Shown piece after piece: positions 11,648-24,200 of a stretch of 64,000 bases of DNA. Positions within the stretch are counted from its first letter, which is position 1. Every line of letters starts with the position of its first letter. Position numbers and translations under genes: made by a program. Location: NCBI GenBank assembly GCA_039654915.1, contig CM077593.1, positions 37,108,501-37,172,500 of the forward strand, written 5' to 3'. This stretch comes from Aquilaria yunnanensis. Taxonomy: Eukaryota > Streptophyta > Magnoliopsida > Malvales > Thymelaeaceae. The notes beneath the pieces are model-generated. The model was given only the letters and a program-made list of their open reading frames with translations. It was not told the DNA's origin and did not search any database.

Positions 11648-12862
11648 TGTTATAGCCCTCATAGCAAAATGCTTAGTGAGCTAAGTAAATTCATAAATCC
11701 CTAGTTTAAATGCCTTAGTTAAGGGTGAATTAGCAAGATCAAGTAAGTTACTAAAGGTTTAGTAGGTTCTGAGTGGTTTATGGCACTAAGTTTTGCCCGG
11801 GGGCAAAATGGTCATTTTGCATCCTGAAGGGTTGGGACGAGTTCTGAGAGTAAAAATGATGTTTTTAAAATCCAAAGCCCAAGTTAGGAAAGTTTGCCAA
11901 AGTTTTTAATTACCCAGTTACTATAGGGAATGAGTATTTTTGCAACATTTAAAAAAGTTTGGGAGGAGGGGTAGATTTTGTTTAAAACATATTTGGGGGC
12001 AAAATTCTGGCACTGTTCACCTAATTTGTAGCCCAAATTCATAGCCCTCTCTTTCCTTATCAATTTCTTGCTAAGTCTTTCCTCAATCCATGATTTCTTG
12101 GTGAAATTGGTGCGCTTTTTTGGTGCCCAAGTGGGAGGTAACTTGCTTTGCACTTATTTTCTTGGTTTGGAGCTTCTTGGGGGCATGTTCCTTGCTTGGG
12201 CATGGTGTATGTGTGTGGTAAGCTTTAATCCTTGTTGATTTCATGTTTCTTGAGCTCATTTAAGCTTGGGTCTTATTGTGTTAGTGTTAATTTGGTGCCA
12301 TATACATTGTTTGTGCCTTGGAACCTAGGAAACCTAGAGAAGCCTTTTGAATTGGAAATTCTTGGCTTGTGGTGCTTGATGCTTGCTAGTTCTTGTGTAA
12401 TTGAGGTAAGGGATTTATGATTCATGCATATTTAATGTCATTCATAGGTTGCTTATTTTAGAATTCAAGTAGTTTTGTCAATGGTGTTAGTTGGTGGATG
12501 GTAATAAACATGGTGGACTAGTTGGGTTTCCAAGCTTAGTGTGATGTTTGGATGTGTTGCAAGCTTGGAAAGAATGGTCCATTATGGCCTAGGAAGTGTG
12601 TTTTGTAGGTTTGCAAAGTAGGAAGGCATCCCCTACTTGTTTGAGGGCCTTTAGAGGCCTCCCAAGGTGCTTTGGGCATGTTTTTAAGGTTCAGGCCTCG
12701 GGGGCCTGGCACCGCGTTGCAGTGCCCAAGACACCATTTGGAATCCGAGGAAAAATGGCCTTTGGTGCCTAGGCACCAGCACTCGACAGCATTGACATGC
12801 TGTAGTATTTTTGCCATAACTTTTCGCTCAGGTATCCGATTGAGGCAACTCAAGATTCCACA

Positions 12863-13734
12863 TGATAGCCGAAGTGTTGTTGCCCTTTGAACCCATAAGC
12901 TTGGGCAGAGCGTCACCTTCGGTAAAGGTGGGCGTCACCCCCGAGGAACAAAGTACCAACCTCGAGAAGGTAGACACCTTGGGCATTCAACCTCGGTGAT
13001 CCATCATCGCCCCCGGGAGTGACAATACCGACCTCAGGAATATGACGCACCACCATCCTTGGTAAGATGACCTAACCGGTTTCAGAGGAAGAAGACTCAC
13101 CATCTCCGGCAAGGGAAGACACCCCTGAAAGGGATCATCCACGTCAAGGAGACTCGCGGATGATTGAAGCGACCTCAGATAAATAACCCTCATGTTCCGA
13201 AAAGGTCTCTTTTACCGAAGGGATCTCGAGAATATGACAAAAATGGTTAAGGAGCCCCTGACACGCCGCCCTCGTACACATCCTGACACACCGCACTCGG
13301 ACACGCCCTGACACGCAGACCTACTATGGCCCCAGTTCTTGGACAAGACAGCCTAGGGCCGGCTAGAGGTCCCCATTCCTGAAGGTACGGACAACATCCG
13401 ACCGAACACGTGCCATGATCTGAGCAGGCTATGTTAGGCGGATTTCTCCTTACATCCTCCTATAAATATCTGGGAAATGAACTCAGTAAAGGGGTAAGGG
13501 GACTCTTAAAGAAAAACATACCTCCTATTCTTACCATACTCCGTCTCACTAAATACTGACTTGGGCGTCAGAGGCTCCTTCCCCGGAAAAGCACTCCGGG
13601 GACCTCCTAACCCTTGTTTTTTTGAGTATTTCAAACAATCTCTCCTAGCAAGTCCCTTTTTCAGACGTTCCTCCCTTACCGGAAACCCCTTTCAGGTTCA
13701 CCATGTCATACGGCGAAGATGCCGACGGGCATTA
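12863..13734 (+). repeat. 5' LTR of Tat element A
   Basis: Begins TGATAGCCGAAG and ends GGGCATTA, with the last CA probably mutated to TA. The TATA box TATAAATA is at 13461-13468. It aligns with 24201-25046 with many substitutions and small indels, so the element is clearly older than element B. Confidence 0.9.
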
Positions 13735-15275
13735 TCTGGCACCGTCTATGGGAACCCACTCTTAGGTGGCCGTCGTTGAGACTCAGCGTTCTAAGGACAA
13801 CGAACTCCTGAAGTCCCTGTCCGTGCCAAAAGCTCAACTGGCAACCGAGCAACCCGCCGTAGGGACTTCCTTGCCTGAGGACCAACGTCCTCTAACCGTT
13901 ACGACGAGCTTCTTACGTGATTTTCAATGCTCCGTTGTGGCTGAAATGACCCAACAACTGGATCAAAAGTGGTCACAACAGCCTTCAAGACGAAGGGCAT
14001 CCTCACCAACACCCTGTCGGGAGAGAAGCCTGAAATCTACTCACCGGAGTTTGGGGAACAGGGACATCCGCGATGAATCCTCAACGGAGGACATGCCTCC
14101 TAGAGTCCGACATACTAGAGAAATGGGGTCAAAAGGGGCTAGGACTTCTCGCCGGCGAAGCTCTTCACCGGAGGAAAGATCACAATCTCCCCGACATCGA
14201 AGTCATTCCCTGAAAAGGCAGCGTCATTCTTTGTTGCTGGAGGCCTCTAGGCAGCAAGAAGAGCCCAAGGCTACAATCCTCATGGAAAAAATCCTAGAGA
14301 GGCTGGAAAAGGTAGAAAAGTATATCGCCCAGAAGCCAGTGTGGTCAAGGCTATCTGACATCTTCACTGGAGAAGAGTCACCGTTCGTTCGAACAGTAGT
14401 AGAAGCGCCCATGCCAAGCGACTTTCGAGTCCCTCGCCTGGAGACCTATGATGGACATAGTGACCCTCAAGCCCACTTGACCAAGTACAGACGCAGTATG
14501 GTGCTACACGGTGCCAATGATGCCACTCTCTGCAAATGCTTCGAGGTCACCCTCTCTGGTCCTGCAACTGTATGGTACAACTCTCTTGCCCCGGGAACAA
14601 TAATGAGTTTCCAAGAGCTGTCCACAGCATTCACGCAGTAGTTCATTGGCAGCAGGCCGACGGCAAAGATGCCCGTCCAGATGTTCGACATAGCACAGAG
14701 AAATGGGGAAACCATTCGCAACTATGTCGAAAGACTTAACCAAGAGGCCCTGAGCGTGCCAGACTTCCGTCCTGAGATACGCATCCTCGCCATGATACGG
14801 GAACTTCAATGGGATTCGCAGCTCTTTTACGAGTTCTCAAAAGACCCTCTAGACACCCTTGACAAGTTCTACCGAAGAACCGAGCAGCACATGACAGCCA
14901 AAGAGCTGAGAATGGAAGGATCAAAGCCTAACCATCACCATCCCAAAAGCGAAAGCCGTCAACCCCGATATCCTGCCGAGGGTGGTGGGAAAACGCAAAA
15001 ACAAAAGGGGAAAAGACCCATGTTGTTTACTCCCCTAAATACCTCCCGAACAAACATTTTGCTGGCCATGGAAAGGCAAGGAAACCCGATCCAGCATTCG
15101 AAGGCCATGACTTCAGAAAACAAGAAAAATATGAAGAAGTTTTGCCAATTTCATCGGGATCATGGGCATGACACTGAGGATTGCTTCCAGCTAAGGAAGT
15201 GCATAGAGTCTCTAATAAAGCAGGGCCAACTTCGGTGCTACCTGCAGATTCGGGGAGGGGGGAAGAAGAAATGAA
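13703..15275 (+). pseudogene. Tat element A gag
   Basis: The probable original start is ATG 13703, in a good context (CACCATG) inside the LTR. The frame reads through the primer-binding site (HYLAPSMGTHS) to a TAG at 13763-13765, where element B has Gln, and continues as VAVVETQRSKDNE. An Arg/Ser-rich region (about 13975-14220) precedes the conserved retrotransposon gag domain, roughly 14380-14800 (FRVPRLETYDG, HLTKYRRSM, GPATVWYNSL). A TAG at 14639-14641 replaces the Gln codon of B. The zinc-binding segment KKFCQFHRDHGHDTEDC is at about 15135-15185. A frameshift occurs near 15250. Confidence 0.88.
13737..13754 (+). promoter_or_regulatory. Primer-binding site of element A
   Basis: TGGCACCGTCTATGGGAA begins 2 nt after the 5' LTR. 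It matches the TGGCGCCGTCTGTGGGAA site in element B with two transitions. The priming tRNA was not identified here. Confidence 0.8.
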
Positions 15276-17935
15276 AGGAGATGATGAGGAATATGATTCC
15301 GATAGACGCCGAAACCGAAGTCCCAAAAGACATCCGCCACCTCCGGCTGGAATAATACAGACAATCACCACTGGACTACCCTCGGCAGAAAAAAAAAAGA
15401 AAAGCCAGGGAGATCTCGGTGAGGGAATACGGTAACCCATCAAAAAAGCTTCTTTGGAAAGATGGGTCTACCATAGTATTCCCTCATGATGACCCACTTC
15501 TAGTCATGGCAAGGATAGGAAGTTAGGACGTCAAAAGGGTACTCCTCGACGACGGTTCTAACGCTAACGTCTTATTCTCTCATCTACTGCCGAATTTGGG
15601 TATCCCAAAGGGCGATCTCAAGCCTGTCACCTCCCCTACCTTCGGAGTGGGTCCATCCGAACTCCATGTCCTCGGATGGATTGACCTTCCTTTGATGTTA
15701 AGGGGAACTTTACTACAGAACAAGGATGAGCTTTTTGCCTCCACAATGACAAGGTTCATCGTCATAGATGTCTCTTCATCATATAATGCCATCCTTGGGA
15801 GACAGACGCAAGGAAACCTCCACATTCGCCCAAACGTGAAATACTTGACTGTTACCTTCACCACAAAGGATGAAGATGCTAAAATCTTCATCGATCAAGG
15901 GGAAGTGAGAAAGGTGTTTGTCAAAGCAAGGAAGGCCCCAGCAAAGAGCTGCACACAGACTACGGAAACAAACGCCGTGCTCACAGGGGAGGTAAAGAAA
16001 GAAAAAACAAAAGACCCCAAGAAAGTAGAAACAGAAGATATAGAACTTGTCTCAGGCCGAAGTACCCGAATGGGGAAAAAATTGGCCGAAGGTGACAAGG
16101 AAAAACTTGTATCTTTCCTATTAATGAACAAAGATCTGTTTGCCTACTCGCCGAAAGACTTGCTTGGGGTAAACCCTCGCATAATCCAACATTGCCTTAA
16201 GGTACACCCAGAGGCAAAGCCCATCCGATAAAAAAAGCGAAGCCTCTCAGCGCATAAGAACAACTTCGTTAAAACCGAAGTCCAACACCTAATAGAAGCA
16301 GGTGTAATCAGGGAAGTCAAATACCCCGAATGGCTTAGTAATGTGGTTATCGCCACAAACGAAGGGAGTAACAAACTCCGAATGTGCATCGACTTCCGAA
16401 ATGTGAACGATGCTTGCCCTAAAGACTCATATCTACTGCCGCCAATAGACCAGTTGGTGGACTCAACCGCCGAGTATGGCCTCCTGAGTTTCCTCGACGC
16501 CTTCAGTGGGTATCATTAAATCAAGATGGACCCCGAAGACAAGGAGAAAACCGCCTTCATCATCGAAGTTGGTACATATTGCTACATTAGAATGCCCTTC
16601 GGGCTTAAGAATGCAGGAGCCACGTACTAGAGGTTAATGAACAGGGTCTTCAACTCCTAAATAGGGAGGAACATGGAAGTCTACGTCGATGATATGATAG
16701 TTAAGAGCAAACTGCCTAATAGTCATATCACGAACTTAGAGGAAACATTCCACCAGCTGAGGACCTTCGGAATCCGTCTCAACCCCAAAAAATGCGTCTT
16801 CGAGGTGAATGCGAGTAAGTTCCTCGACTTTATGGTGTCAAAAAGAGGTATTGACACCAATCCAGAAAAAGTCAAGGCCCTACTAAGATTTCGAACTCCC
16901 ACGATGATGAAGGATGTGCAGAGACTCACGAGGAGAATCACATCCCTCAGTAGATTCATCTCCAGATATAGAGATCGCTGCCGACCGTTCTTTAAAGTTC
17001 TTACTAAGGCAGCAAAAAACGGTGACGACCACGGTACCGAGGCGCATCCTTGGAATGAAGACTGCCAAAAGGCATGGGAAGAGCTTAAGGTCTACCTAAC
17101 TCGTCTGCTAACACTTCGGCAGCCACGGGAAGGGGAACCCCTCATACTATACCTCACCGTCACCGAAAAAGCGCTGAGTTCGGTCCTTGTGAGGGATGAG
17201 GGGGCGAAACAATGGCCAGTATATTATGTGAGCAAGTCCCTGCACAGTGCCGAGGTCAAGTACCCCGTACTACAAAAGGCTATTTACGCCCTGGTGCTTG
17301 CAAGCAAAAGGCTACGACCATATTTCCAAGGCCACCCCATTATTGTTCGAAGTAACCTGCCTCTCCGAGACATCATGAAGAAGGTAGACCACTCGAGAAG
17401 GCTTTTGAAGTGATGCATCGAGCTCGGCGAGTATGATATTACCTATGAGCTGAGGAAGGCAATAAAAGCTCAAGCTCAAGCGGATTTCATTGCCGAAGTA
17501 CCCATTGCCGAAGAAATCAACCCGACCTCGGGAATAACGAACCTAAGTGGACTCTGTTCGTTGATGGGGCCTCCAGCTTCAAACATCAAGGAGCCGGAGT
17601 AATCCTTCGCGGTCCCAAAGGTATGGAAGTTATGAAAGCCATCAAATTCGGGTTTAACACCACCAACAATATGGTAGAATACGAAGCCCTCATAGCAGGG
17701 TTACGCCTTGCTAGAAGAATTGGCGTAAGAAACCTAAAGGCCCACAGCGATTCTCAGCTAATGGTCCGACAGATGGCGGGAGACTATAGCGCGAAAGACC
17801 TAACTTTGGAAAAGTATCACGAGCTTGTATCAAAGCTCATTCAGAAGTTTGACGTAGTGCACATTGAGAACGTGCCTCGCCAAGACAATGCTGAAGCAGA
17901 TAGTTTGGCCAAGTCAAAAAGTCCACCGAAATACT
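15276..17935 (+). pseudogene. Tat element A pol: protease, RT, RNase H and second RNase H
   Basis: Translation in shifting frames gives protease (LLDDGSNANVLFSHLL, about 15541-15590), RT (RMCIDFRNVNDACPKDS, FLDAFSGYH, MEVYVDDMIVKSK at about 16672-16710), a retroviral-type RNase H with its connection (about 17040-17410), and a second RNase H (FGFNTTNNMVEYEALIAGL through HSDSQLMVRQ to NAEADSLAKSK, about 17545-17925). Stops include TAG in WDVK at about 15524, TAA at 16519, TAG at 16628 and TGA at 17411. Most are explained by C-to-T or G-to-A changes relative to element B. Confidence 0.9.
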
Positions 17936-19220
17936 AAGCCACCCGAGCATAGCAATAATGAGCATAGCAACCCCCGAAAGAGGATGGAAAAGTCCCATAA
18001 AAAATTATCGCACAACCTCGGAGCTTCCCGAAGACCTTCGCGAAGCAGCAAAAGTGCGAAGGCGTTCCGGACAATATTTCCTAATCGGGGGAGAGTTATA
18101 CCGACAGGGGTACGCGAGTCCACTACAATGGTGTATCAGCGAAGAGGACATAAAGACAGTCCTCAAAGAAGTCCATGAGGGGGCTTGTGGTTCCCACATT
18201 GGAACTGACGCCTTTGCAGGAGTAATACTCCGCCAGGGGTACTTCTGGCCCACCCTAAGAAAGGACGCGAGGCAGCTCGTCCAGAAATATGATAATTGCC
18301 AAAGACACGCCAACGTCCAGAGGCTGCCCTCGGAATCGATAAACTCGGCTAACTACCCTTGTCCCTTTGCAGTATGAGGCATTGACCTCATCGGGCCACT
18401 CCTGACTGCACTCAGAGGAGCAAAGTTCTGCGTGGTCGCAGTAGATTACTTAACTAAATGGGTCGAGGCAAAGCCCCTGGCAGCCATTTCGGCAAAGGAC
18501 ATACAAAAATTCATCTGGAAGAGTATTGTATGCAGATTCGGCATACCGAGGGTGATAGTGGCCGACAATGGTTCCCAGTTTGTTGACAAGGGATTCTAAG
18601 AATTCATCACCGACCTCGGGATAAAAATGCACTTTGCCCGGTAGCTCATCCTCAGAGTAACGGAAAGGTAGAGGTGTCCAACAAAACCATAAAAGATGGT
18701 CTGAAAAAGAGATTAAAGGAAGCAAAGGGAAAATGGCCAGGAGAGCTTCCTAGTGTGCTATGGAGCTATCGGACAACGCCCCAAAGGGCCACAGGTGAGA
18801 CACCTTTCTCACTCGTCTTTGGCATGGAGGCCATTATCCCTATCGAGGTGGTTCAGCCCTCGGTTAGGATACAAGTGTTCGACAAAGAAGGAAACAACCT
18901 TGGGCTGAGAACTAAGCTCGACCTAATTGACGAACACAGAGAAGTGGCCGAGCTTCAAAGAAAAGCTTTTTAGCAAAGGGTAGCCATGGCTGCAAACCTG
19001 TGCATCAGGCAAAAAGGAATCACGAAGGGAGACCTTGTTCTCCGAAAGGCAGAATTTGAACCCCAAAGACCATCTCACGGAGTGCTTCGGGCAAACTGGG
19101 AAGGGCCTTATTTAGTCCTTGATGAGGTACGGCCAGGAGTCTATAAGCTCGGCGATACCGAAGGGATGGAGAATTGAAGAACACATGGCATTTAGATACT
19201 CTAAAGAAATTTTATACTTA
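17936..19220 (+). pseudogene. Tat element A integrase
   Basis: An N-terminal HHCC zinc-binding region (VHEGACGSHIGT, YDNCQRH; one Cys is replaced by Asp) is at about 18170-18310. A catalytic core follows with D in GIDLIGP, D in VADNGSQF and E in KVEVSNKT. The C-terminal GPY/F module reads WEGPYLVLDE at about 19098-19127. The frame ends near LKKFYT at about 19220. Stops include TGA for Trp at 18375-18377, TAA for Gln near 18598 and TAG for Gln near 18972, plus a one-base shift near 18640. Confidence 0.88.
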
Positions 19221-19754
19221 GAATTTTTTTTTCAGCAAATTGTACACTTATAAATTTCCAAGCACAAACAAGCTTTCTGAGGAGAGTTGCCCCACCTAAG
19301 AAATCTAACCGAGCAAGGCGCGAGTATTTACTTGTGAAAACCACACATTCTCCCTGAAGGCGCGTCAGCTAAACATGGCTAATAAAAATGGCCCAAGCTC
19401 TGCCAAAACTAGTGTTGCACCGAACATGGTGAATAAGAGGCGCGAAAAAAATGTCTTCCTGAGGGTCCTAGATCGAAAATGGTCAAATTAACCCTTGGAA
19501 CCAGAGATTATTCACAGAAAAACTTGTCTCGAGACTTAGCCGAATTTCATAAGGAAAAAAGAGATTATATTAAAAGGCGCTTTATTACAAGGAGAAGATT
19601 ACAAGAAAAAGGTTACAAAGAAAAAGAGAAAGCGAAGCCCTGGACACCAAAGGGACCCCGCCTTCATTAGATGTCCCATCCCCAGTATCCTTTGTTGTAG
19701 CCTTCAAAGCCGAAGGAGGAGCAAAAGGGCAGGTTGAGATGATCAATCTTTGAC
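19221..19754. other. Spacer between pol and antisense gene in element A
   Basis: No gene is supported. It is the convergent gap between the sense pol frame and the end of the antisense gene. Confidence 0.5.
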
Positions 19755-22700
19755 TAGGCCTAGTGAGGCCCCTCGGGGATGTCCAGAGCAGCTAAGAAGG
19801 ATAAGTCGAGGTTGGGGTACTTCGCCAAGACTTGGTGCCGAGCAAGACAAAAGCCGTCTTGATAAGCGACCTTGGTAGCTTCATCTGCCTTGTCTTTTTT
19901 TACGGACAAGTCGTCCAGCTCGTTCCTCAACCCGGCGACCTCCTTCTCGAACTTCTTCATTTTTTTCTTTGTCTTTGTCTCATTCTTTAGTGCCTCGACC
20001 TCGGCCTAAAGCTCGGAATTGTCAGCAAGGGCCTTCGTCAGGAGAGTAGAGTCTTCTTCCTTCTCCTTTTGATAGGCCTTGTTGGCCAAAGTCAGCTTAA
20101 TGACCTTCGCGCCGAGGTTGGACATCTTCTAGGAGAAATCCTTTAAGAGTTCCTCTTGACCCTTCAATAACTCCTCCCAAAGTTTTGCAACCTCCTCTTT
20201 GGCTATTTTGCTCAACTCGGCGTTCTTGACGACCGAGTTGGCACAAACACCTTGGCCTTCTCCAGAAGATCTTCAGCCCAAGATCGGACCGTAGACTGTT
20301 TTGCTGCCCAAGCTCTGAAATATCCGTTATATGCCAAGAACTGTAAAATAGGGGGGAAGGACATTTGGTAAAGATGCACAAGGAAAACCAAACACTTAGA
20401 AAAATTTGGAGAAAAGATGAAGGGTCTGGAAACTACCTGGGCATCGTGCTTGGACATCCTCGCTGCGAGGATCTCCTCGTTCGGGCACTCATTAGCCACA
20501 GATTTGAAGGTGGCTTGGGTGAGCACGCCCCTCGCCATTTGGGGAGCCATTTACTAGTTGTCTTCAGAGAACAAATTCATATCCTCCGTGAAAGACCAGA
20601 AATGCTCCCTCGGAACCTTATCCTTCGGGATATGAGAGTCCCAAAGGGCCCGCCTTTGGGCGTGCTCCACCATCCATACCGAGGGCACCAGTTCCTCTGC
20701 AAAGTCACGACGCAATTCCATCAGTTCATTGTCCCTTAGCCATATGTCTATACGATTGAGAGTGCTAAAAATGTCTAAGTTTATAAAGAAATGGCTAAGG
20801 GGCAAACCTGGCGAAACCTTGGCCACGTCATTATCGAAGTCGTGGACTTCTTCCACTTCAGCAGGGACGTGTTTGCCCATGCTTCTCCTACGCTCATCAA
20901 GCTCTTCAGTAGAAGGGCCCCCCGCCGAAGAACCCAAGAGGTCCACCGAAGTGGTAGGACTCTAGGGAGTGGAGCTGATAGCTAGCTCCGGCGGCAGGTC
21001 GGCCTGAACCTCAGGCTGGTCCCCAGACGCCTTTCTTCTTCTCGGCTTGACAAAGGAAGAGGGATTTGTAGAAGATGGCTGAATGGTCACCCATCTCTGA
21101 AAAAAGGGAAAAAAATATTAGTGTAAGTCCAAAGGGATACTTATACCAAAAATTTGGAAAGTAACTTACTCTAAAAAAAGGCTTCATAAGTGAGCTCCCC
21201 CTAAAAGAGCATCACCAGCCAGGACTTCTTCCCGTCCATGGCAGGAGCGGGCATGTCGAGATCGGTTTTATGCTCCTTGAGCACCCTTAGCTCTCGAAGA
21301 ACTTCTTCGGTCATAAGGTTCCACCTAATGGGGAAGGGATACAAGGAGCGTGGCGGGACCTCGGCATCCTAGTCGGCGATAGCTCGGATATGGCTGTCGA
21401 AATCCTCAAACCTCGCTGCCAACTCAGGAGTTAGCAACTTCTTAGGATCAACGATGTCCGTCTCCAGCGCCCCCTAGGCCCACCTAGTCGGCATGTGGTG
21501 TTAGTGTTGTGCCCAAAAAGCCAATCATGAGATGATTGTATTTTTGCACATTGAGTCATGATATTTTATTGAGGCATCAATCCAGCAATTTTGTTTGTTT
21601 TTTTGTTTCTACGTAACGTAATAAACATAATTGTAACCATAGAATAATGATATTCTTAAACGTCCCTAGTCTAGTATTATTGTGGAGCGGGTTGCAATAA
21701 TACATAATGACTAGCATATGTGGAGACTAATATGAGATATGTAGTCTACATATGGGTACAAGTTGGAGAACTTGTGTACTGGACCGACCCACCATGAGAA
21801 CACTTCATGGATCGTTATATGAGTGTCATAAGTGATTCTCATAGTGATCATGGTATATTTAGTCCTTTGACCTAAGATCATCAAGGTTCCCTACATGTGA
21901 GTCACATACTTTGATACTTTCCTTTGTTGCTCGTAACTGAGTGAACTTGAAGGAGGTCATTGGGTATGTCACATATCATGCGGAGGGATTTGTATGATCA
22001 AGATGTGATTTGTCCCTCCTATGTAACTGGAGTGATATCTTTGGGCCCCTTGATAGAGTGAGACTTAGAAAATGCATGGCCATGCTCCGATGAGTTGATA
22101 TATGATATCAATGTCGTCAGTTTAAGTTGGTCTACTCGGTAATCAAGAAACCAAAGATTGGGCTATACGAGAGTGACACATTCCATGTCTCGTGCTTAGT
22201 CTTGATATCTTGGACAAAGGGACAATGGTATATATCGGTGATCATCATAAAGGTTTAGTCGATTCACCGACAATCTTGTCACTTGGGTAGCAATGATGTG
22301 TTGCTAGACACCGCTCATTGCTTATGATCATAAATGTGATTTATGATCATTGCCAACATGGCAAGAGCCTATTGGGTCTCACACATAGAGCTATTTAGAT
22401 CATTAGAGTGCATGGGCTAATTATTTGGGTTATGGTTTCACTTTAATTTCGTATTAATAATGGGCCAAGGAGTTGAGCCATTATTAAGCCCGAAATTAAA
22501 TCCTAATTGGATTAGGGCTTTGAAACCCATTAGGCCTGGAAGTTGAGTCTCACTATAAATACAACTTTTAAGTGAGAAATTCGCAGGTCTCCTTGCCCTA
22601 GCCTCCCAAAAGGACAGCCGCACTCTTCTCTTGCAATTCCTTGGAGGACGCAAGCTAGCACTGCGAGCGCAAGAAAAACGCATCTGCCGGGACGTGGTGG

Positions 22701-23616
22701 AAGCGTGGTGATCCCGAGAGGCTCGTGTGGATACCATAGAGAGCCTGAACACGTCAACTGTTCAGGTTTTGTGATTCGACTCTACAGTTGAGTGAGAGAT
22801 CTCAACCGAAAATTAGGTATGAAATTTTCGAACACCCGGTTTACCCCGTTTCACTTGGATCCTGGAGGGTTTCGGTTAAATTCCGCTGCGCTATTTGGCT
22901 CCCGAAACCCAACATGTGGGACCATGCCTCTGCCACCTTCAGGAAGAAGAACTTCCTTTGCCACCCTTGCCAACTATCTCTAGTGTCGAAGGTGAACATG
23001 TATTTTTTGCTCCCAGATCCCCGAGGTAGCATGAAATAAAAGTTACCCTTCGGGACCGGATAGAGCTTGTAGTACTGCATGAAAATGATGAAGAGGGGTT
23101 CTATCTTGGAAACCCTACACATGCAAAGAAAAACGTTGAAGTAACAATAGGAGTTGGAAGAAAGCTGATTCATGACTATGCCATGGAATTGGCAAAAGTC
23201 GCAAATCATCTTCGACGGGGGAAACCGAAGTCCGGCCTTCAGTTAGGCTCAAAAAACAGTAACCTCGCCACTATTATTCATGAAGCTAAAATGGCCGGGA
23301 CAGGGTAGCCTGGTAGTGGCATAAGAAGGAAGAAAAAACTTAGTTGTCTACTTCACTAATTTCTCTGAAGTGGTACAACATGGGTGAGACATGAGAGGGA
23401 GCCAGCTCTCGGGAATAGTTTGGATGGACATGAGGGGGATAGGGGAAGACATATTCGGCTAAAAGAAATGACTTCGGGAAAGAATGTCAAGGGACTTCGG
23501 AAATAAGAAAACGACTTCGGAATCTAGAAAAAATGGAAACCGAAGAAATCGAGGAACCTCTGAAAGGGAAACCCACCAAAACATTTGCCGAAGTTGGGAT
23601 TAGTAGACGCCGTCAT
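19755..23616 (-). pseudogene. Antisense gene of Tat element A, split by a copia solo LTR
   Basis: Transcribed opposite to gag-pol. The probable start is ATG 23616-23614 (MTASTNPNFGKCFGG). A globular middle domain (about 23209-22915) reads ICDFCQFHGI, SNSYCYFNVFLCMCRV, FIIFMQYYKLYPVPKG and SWQGWQRKFFFL. The copia LTR (21499-22914) interrupts it, and the gene resumes at 21498. Segments at about 20946-20550 (RIDIWLRDNELMELRR, VPREHFWSFTEDMNLF) follow. The end is a charged coiled-coil-like C-terminus at 19960-19760 (MKKFEKEVAGLRNELDDL, LDLSFLAALDIPEG). Frameshifts and stops are present. It resembles the plant family annotated in Pfam as putative gypsy type transposon, and Grande elements are known to carry an antisense ORF in this position. 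Its function is unknown. Confidence 0.72.
21499..22914 (+). mobile_element. Ty1/copia solo LTR, 1,416 bp
   Basis: Starts TGTTAGTGTTGTGCCC and ends CCCGAAACCCAACA. A perfect 5-bp duplication TGTGG lies at 21494-21498 and 22915-22919. It is near-identical to the 5' LTR at 60883-62298, with the same 1,416-bp length. TATA box TATAAATA is at 22554-22561. No internal domain is present. It interrupts the antisense gene of element A. Confidence 0.95.
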
Positions 23617-23738
23617 AAAAGGTCGCCGGAATCGCTCCGCCGCTTGCACCACCACAAAAGAGAAAGAAGAGCTCAAGAGTAGACGAAAATAGGACAGAAG
23701 CAAAGGAAAACAAATGAAGGCTATGAGGGGAAGGAATG

Positions 23739-23746
23739 TATATATA
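23739..23746 (-). promoter_or_regulatory. TATA box of the antisense gene
   Basis: TATATATA lies about 120 bp upstream (minus-strand sense) of the proposed ATG at 23616, followed by a pyrimidine-rich leader. A TATA element occurs at the equivalent place in the remnant (10768-10775) and in element B (51040-51047). Confidence 0.6.
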
Positions 23747-24186
23747 GACTGAAGAAGAGTAACCGAATCGTCGCCATAACTACCCTGCGAAGGCGAATCG
23801 TTACCATAATTACCCCTCGAAGGCGAAAGGATGCGGCTGGTGTAACTGATGCAACTGCTCCCCAATCACTGCGTGCCACGTGTCGTCCAACACAGGAAAC
23901 GAGGGCACGCCTTTTGACATCATGAAAACCTAGGCACGCATACCTAAAGTGACACTCCTGACTACGAGACATGACAGTCCTCTGACCTGCAGTAGAAAAA
24001 GTAAAGGAAGCGCTCACCTCGGAGACACCAAGGGACCAACCAGGGGGCAAGGAGTGACACCTATGGGCTATCTTGGCTGATAAGACACACCTTCGTTGTC
24101 GAAGTGTCCCCCACACAGTGCCTACTATAGGCCCTACAAGGAGCACCCAAAGATTCTACAAGCTGAAGTCTCCACTTTGACTTTCT
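23747..24186. other. Non-coding 3' region of element A before the polypurine tract
   Basis: No supported coding frame. This is the upstream (promoter) region of the antisense gene and the sense-strand 3' untranslated zone of the element. Confidence 0.5.
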
Positions 24187-24200
24187 GAGCGGGGGGCATG
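24187..24200 (+). promoter_or_regulatory. Polypurine tract of element A
   Basis: GAGCGGGGGGCATG directly before the 3' LTR. It matches AGAGGGGGGCATG in element B. Confidence 0.75.
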
